Shown here: piece by piece, positions 58,442 through 64,000 of the stretch
Layout: the number at the start of each line of letters is the position of its first letter
How positions within the stretch are numbered: the stretch's first letter is position 1
DNA from: Pseudocercospora fijiensis CIRAD86
Lineage: Eukaryota; Ascomycota; Dothideomycetes; Mycosphaerellales; Mycosphaerellaceae
Reading direction: 5' to 3'
DNA length: 64,000 nt
NCBI RefSeq assembly: GCF_000340215.1
Contig: NW_006921546.1
Coordinates: forward strand, 93,213-157,212
The notes under the pieces: generated by a model
What the model was told of the DNA's origin: nothing
Seen by the model: the letters and a program-made list of their open reading frames with translations, nothing else
Databases searched by the model: none
Program-made: the position numbers and the translations under genes

Positions 58442-61400
58442 TGCCGCGATAAACTAGCTACTAAGAGACGACGGTCTCGGCGCTCGCCTAGCCCTATAAT
58501 CGAGGGCGAGGCCCCTAATCGGTACCGACGTAGCCGAGAAGAGACTTCTTTAGAGCGGGAACAAAGGAGGGCTGTCGCTCGAGAAGAGCGCGCAAATCGG
58601 GCGCTACGGTCTACTAGGGCCCCTCTACTTACTCGAGACGTTAAGTCTTTTGTTTATAGTAGTTATAGGATACTACGGCTATATAGGGAATACCGGGTAG
58701 TTAATTCGACACTCTGTTCGTATTGTTCTAATCCTAGTATCTCTACTCTCGCTACCGAGCTTAAATAGTATAAACGAGGCTCCTACTTTACTACTCGGTT
58801 TAACTTTCGAGCCGATAGTCTTAAGTTTAAGTACTACCGCGAGTACGGCGTATTTCTAAGCCTAATCCTAAGCTCTAGTAGGGCTTCTACCGCCTCGAGA
58901 AGTCGGATAAATCGGCGTTCCCTTAATAATAACCGGGAACAAAGTCAATTACTAGAAGAAGGATTCGAAGGAAATCTTAGTATTAAGAATACCGAAACTC
59001 TTAGTTAACGTCGTACGAGACCCGCCCTCTCTACGACTAACTTTAAACGCTATATCCGCTTTAGTCGGGAAGTAGATTCTATATCTTAGGAATAGTGTCG
59101 GGTATATCCCCGCCGATAGTTAGATCTTAAGATAGATTATACTACGGGGGCTTATACTTCCTACCTACGGGCTATAAAGTCCGATCCCCCTCGGATTCCG
59201 CCGTTTTATTAGGCAAATAATATAGACCCCGGCGAGATACTAGACTATCTCCCTCGACTAAGCGATATAGAACAGCTCTTAATCGCTAGAGTCTATACTA
59301 CCGTTAATATGTTTACTATCCGAGGCTAGTAGTACAAGTATCGCGGACACGTCGCTTACTTTCTTCGCGATTTACTACTAGTTTATAGGAAACTACCTCG
59401 CCTACCTATCGAGGTAGATATACTTTTACTTAGGCCTCGGAATCTAAATACTAATAAGATCGCATCCTTTAATCGCGAATTTCGCGTTCGTCGAGAGTAT
59501 ATTAGATTATAGTTAGAGTATCTAAAGGACAATTATCCCGGATACTCGGATATCGAAATCGATCCTAGCCTACTATCCTAGCTCCTATAAGATAATAGTA
59601 TACTAGAATAGATCGAAACCGAGGTAATAGAATCCGAGGATACTACTAGTAACTAGCCGTAGTATCTAGATACTACCGGTAAGGATAAGGAATTTCCTAT
59701 TAAAACCGGCGCAATTCCGCACTTAGGACAGACCCGAAATCCCTATTAAACCCTCTTAGATAACTTAGAGTATACGGAAGGTTCGAGATAAGAGGACGGT
59801 TCTAGTGCCGAAGTCTATCGGGGGGGTCCCCGGCAGAGTCCGGCTAAAGTTGCTAGGGGGCCCCCGCCGTAGAGTTAATATAGATTCTCCTAGCCTCGTA
59901 GTCTACCTTACTTAACGTAGCCCTATCTATAAGCTCGACCGATTAACGAATAGGATACCGAGAGTAGGCTTTTATTACTAGCCTTTCCTTATCTATATCT
60001 AACGGGACGCGGAGATTTCTATAGCCTACGCGGTAGAAGTATTAGTTTTAAAGACTATATTTAAGCTCTACTACTCTACCGCGATAGTCGCTTTAGGTCC
60101 TATTCGAGCTAGCGGTATACGGTATTTAATATTTACTATCGTAGCCTAACCTAGCATTAGTCGACGTATCTTACTCGTAGTCTCGAGGTTGCTAATAGTC
60201 TTACAAAGGAGTAGCTTAGAGAGGCCCTAACTAATCTAGATTCCCCCGATTCTAAGTCGATCCTCGATACTATTACTAGATACGGGCGGTCTCTAATTAG
60301 TATAAGGCCCTATATAGGTGCCTGGCGTTAAGAGCTAGAGGCGATAGTTCGGTCTCTAGAGTGTCCGGCGCTTTTCGGGACTTATAGTCCTACCGATCTT
60401 TAATAGGACTACCTACTACGATTAAGTCTATTCTATAACGAGTAGAAGAACGGTAGTTCGGCCGATTCTATCCGGCTAGCGAGAGAGTTCCTTAAGGATT
60501 ATCCGTATATCGTTATCGATCTATTTAAGCGCCGGTTAAAAGTCTTGTTTAAGACTATTCTAGAGCCTAAATTTAGAGTATCTAACTCGTAGATTCGTTT
60601 TAAGTTTTAAGGGAAAGGTAGTATTTACGCGCACTTTTTTCTTTAGATAGATTAACTTCTATCGATTAGTATTACTACCTCTAAGGGGCGTAAAGAGCTT
60701 GCTCGGCGTTAGGCGTCTTATATTGTTGCCTTAAATCCTAATACTAGACGGTAGGGTGCTCCTTTAGGACGTAGTACGATAAATTCGGATACGTCGGAGG
60801 TAGAGAACAATCTAGAGTTTCTATCGGATCTTATTAATCGACTCTAGCGGCACTCGTATAACGACTATTGTCTCCGTCGTAAGAAGGGATAAGATCCGTA
60901 AGATACGACTCGATACTACTAGTTTCACTTTCTACGTACTATCCTAGAGAGTACCGAGGTTTCTAATCGATATAACGACAAGTTCTATACGTATATTGCT
61001 AAGTGTAACGATTGCAATCTTAATTACTTTAACCCGCTCTTAACGATAGCTTAGAGGGCGAATACCGATCTTACTCCGTATACCGATATTAAGGTAGTAT
61101 TACAATATATTGTCAAGTACTATTCTAAAGCCGAGGTCGCTACTAAGCCCTATTTAGAGCTTATACGTGATATTTTACTACGTTTATCTAATACGAAGCC
61201 CTTAGTCTCTCTCGCTGCTAAGCTTCTTAATAAGCTAATATCTAAACGAGATTAGTCTACTTAAAAGGTATCGTTTATTCTATTAGATTACAACCTCGTA
61301 GATTGTTCGCGACAATTTATTAACCTCGATTGTAGGCCGTAAGGAGAGTAATAGGTACCGTTCGGGCTAAACGACCTCGGCGAGGGGCACCCCTAGCAGA

Positions 61401-64000
61401 CTGCGCGTAGGACGATATATATAAAATATAGCGCGAGGTATGCCTCTCTCGCTAATATATCGCTATTCGAATTCGCTACTAGATTTAATTTATAGGCGAA
61501 TCCGCCTACGAGGCTAGCGGATAGGAATTAAAGCCGTATACTTTAGTATATTCCGCTCTATTCTAGCGATTCGACGGATCTAAAGTACGCGTAGTACTAC
61601 CGGTTTAAAGTAGTACTCTATGTGCCTTAGATAGTCTACCCGGTACTATCCTTTCGGTTCTCTAACTCGGCTATTTCCTATAATATATAGGTTAATACCT
61701 ACCGAGAATTAGAGCGCCGCGAGTCGTAGTATCCGGCGATTAGAGGAGACTACTACGGCCGTTTACGTATAGAGGATAAGGACTTTAAGGACGAGTTTAA
61801 GGAGGAATATCCTATAACGGAGGAAGAGGAGGCAATTTTTAACGAGCTTCGAAACGAGCACCCTAGCGACAATAGTAGGATTACGGAGGAATACGAGTTA
61901 GGACGGCGAGCTTAAGATCTCGCTATAGATTAGAGTCCCTATTATAGTCGTTTTTAAGACTCTATACCTAAGGTTTACGATCTAATAGCCCGGAATAACT
62001 ATTAGCGCCGGTTAAAGGAGAGTTCGGATTTAAATCTAGATGTCTAGTCTTAAGCATCTAGCGCTTATTTATCGCTAAACCCCGGGTAGTCGCTTGTCTA
62101 TAGAGTATTTATCGAGAACTACGAACAGTTCCTTCTAGAAACCCCTTCTAGAAGTCGCCTCGGGGCGCCCGCTAACTTAGAGCGCGCCCCGTAGCTATTA
62201 ATTAATCTTACTAGCGAGGCGGGTACTAGAAAATCGTACGTAATTGAACTACTCTCGGCTCGCCTTTAAGCCCTCGCTCGGCGTACTAAAAGTACTAATC
62301 CGAGTCCTATTATAAGACTCGTACCTACGGGGGTAGCGGCGTTTAATATCGATAGCTATACTATTTATTCCTTCTTAAATCTGCCTATCTAGGCCGATTC
62401 TATTCTAGACGACCTTAGTAAAGAAGCTAGAAAGACCTGCCGTCGCCGGCTAGAAGGAGTGCGTTTTATAGTTATTAATAAGAAATCTATGCTTAGTATA
62501 CGTATACTAGGTTAGATTAATTAGCGTCTATTCGAACTTTTTCCCGAAACTAGACCCTACGCCGACTATTTTGCCGGGTTTAGTGTGCTATTAGCCGGTA
62601 ACTTCTGTTAGCTCCCGCCTATCGCCGCTACTACTCTCTTTATAACTCGGCGTTTATTTAACGCTATAGATATATCTAGCCGGAATTGCTATCGAGCCTT
62701 TAGGTAAATAATACGGTTATCGCAAGTTGTCCGTTAAGGAGGATAGGACCCTATTGCTCTATAGTTTAAAGACACTCTCTAAGCTATACGAGTTAATAAG
62801 GTAGAAGATAAGCACTATAATCTTCTTAAACGGCGTACGTTTATTCCTTTAGGCGACGCTAGAGAGCACGATTTTAGATCCGCTATCCGACTATACTCCT
62901 ACCGTTCTACCGTAGACTAGTATAACCGGAAGCAACTCCTAGCAAGTCGGTACCCTATTCTACGTATTAGCGCAAAGCACGACTCGGTTTCGAGTAGTAA
63001 GCTTAACGAGAAAGAGTTCTAGGGACTCTATTCCGAGCTATACTTAGTAATCGGATGCCCGATACTTCTATACTAGAATATTTAGACTAAGATAGGCTTA
63101 GTTAACGGTAGTCGGGGCGAGTTGTTTAGTATTCTTTAGGACGAGGACGTAGAGAGTCCCCGAGATACTATACCTCGCTATCTACTCGTTTGGTTTCTAA
63201 GTTTTCGTAGGGTTGGGATTTCCGAACAGGTTAGGGGGCATCCCTAGAAGGGTACGGTCGTACCTATCTTTCCCGTACGAAGGGTACGAGGTACTTCTCC
63301 GGCTACTACCGAGACTTAATAGCGTAAACAGTTCCCTATAGTTACCTATTATACGATTACTATTTATAAGTCGCAAGGCATAACTTTAGATTAGGTCGTC
63401 GTTAATCTTAGGGAGAGGCAAGTATCTCCTAGAGCATTCTACGTAGCCTTATCGAGAGTTAGGGCCTATAAAGACCTCGCTATTAAGCAAGACTTCTTAA
63501 AGTCGGACATTACTTTTAGTATTTCCGATATTACGAAAGATAGAGATCTAGATTAGGTAGAACGGACGGCGGATCTATTAACCCTAGATTTCGCTACCCC
63601 TACTAGTCGTCGTACCTAAGATCAAATCTTTAGTTCGCCTACGTCGTTTCGTACGATTCTAAGTTAGAGGACTTCGGCTACGTTACGTAATCCCCCTTCT
63701 ATTTAATTTCTACCCCCTACTAGGTCGGCTTTAGGGGATATTAGGCGAAGGAGTCCCTTAAGAGAGGAGGTTAGGTAGAATAAGCTATAGGGAGGTACAC
63801 CGTCGTCGGTATCGTCTCTTAGACTGCTAGAGTCTAGCTCTACTCTACGACCGAGGCGGAGACCGCCCGTAAGTACCCGTCCGGGGGAGGCCCCTAAGGA
63901 GTATCTAATAGCTAGTAGAATAGGAGGTAGTAGTCCTATACTAACCTTAGGATTCGACGAGGAGGATGATTTTATACGGAGTATAAATAGCGGCGTAAGG
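58442..64000 (+). pseudogene. Helitron Rep/helicase relic, 3' end beyond the window
   Basis: It would encode the rolling-circle transposase of a Helitron: a Rep (HUH) nuclease joined to a Pif1-like helicase. One frame is readable for 5.5 kb with nonsense changes only. The first 109 codons (58442-58768) are stop-free and Arg-rich, leading into a zinc-finger-like CSYCSNPS (58715). A Rep block GTYSPTDL**DYL lies near 60380. The HUH motif at 60605-60640 reads F*GKGSIYAHFFL, the first His now Tyr. A YIVKYYSKAE block (about 61100-61130) is the expected catalytic-Tyr region. Helicase motifs are TSEAGTRKSYVI (62210-62245, Walker A Gly to Arg), LLAGNFC*LPPI (about 62590-62625) and YKSQGITLD*VVVN...FYVALSRV (about 63368-63460). 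A stop near 63618 is followed by further in-frame sequence to the edge. Confidence 0.92.

Noticed and set aside
1..64000. tRNA, rRNA or intact host genes
   Set aside because: No cloverleaf-like or rRNA-like stretch and no uninterrupted frame with recognisable host function was seen by eye. A tRNAscan or profile search would be decisive.

Overview
This window looks like a gene-free, transposon-packed block from a filamentous ascomycete (Pezizomycotina). The main evidence is a pervasive C-to-T/G-to-A signature in the CpA/TpG context: CA and TG dinucleotides are scarce, TA is in large excess, and nearly every reading frame is broken by TAG/TAA where CAG, CAA or TGG codons would be expected. CpG is largely kept. 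This is the mark of repeat-induced point mutation (RIP), a fungal genome-defence process. Nothing in the window reads as an intact gene, and I see no tRNA or rRNA. Several long coding relics stay in one frame for kilobases, so they decayed by point mutation rather than by indels.

Layout. 1-2680: 3'-truncated Tad-type LINE (+). 2797-7678: a near full-length LINE (-) with an 18-bp target-site duplication (TSD). 7697-11750: relic of a MULE-like transposase (+). 12000-16345: three to four copies of a 600-670 bp repeat, interrupted by a Tc1/mariner relic (-). 17595-19000: an unrecognised basic protein relic (+). 20200-23540: a MULE-type transposase with a SWIM zinc finger and a hexapeptide repeat tail (+). 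23735-33560: a minisatellite of about 25 bp units, split by a MULE with long TIRs (24087-27447) and a Fot1/pogo element (28355-31109). 35100-41690: a Ty1/copia relic (-) split by a second LINE copy (36501-41423) with a 16-bp TSD.

42247-54689: a Plavaka-type transposase relic (-) carrying GATC-rich palindromic repeats and split by a complete Ty3/gypsy chromovirus with LTRs (44864-51969). 55566-56571: an LTR plus gag fragment of the same gypsy family. 56935-57893: six 156-bp satellite units. 58442 to the window end: a Helitron Rep/helicase relic (+) that runs off the edge.

The elements no longer act together. They record successive insertions (LINE into copia, gypsy into Plavaka, MULE and Fot1 into a satellite) followed by RIP. 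RIP-type changes hit catalytic residues directly: RT FVDD to FVDN or FVNN, YLDD to YLDN, Helitron HUH His to Tyr, Walker A Gly to Arg, and Tc1 FSDE to FSNE. The block may be pericentromeric or another heterochromatic, AT-biased compartment; that placement is inference.
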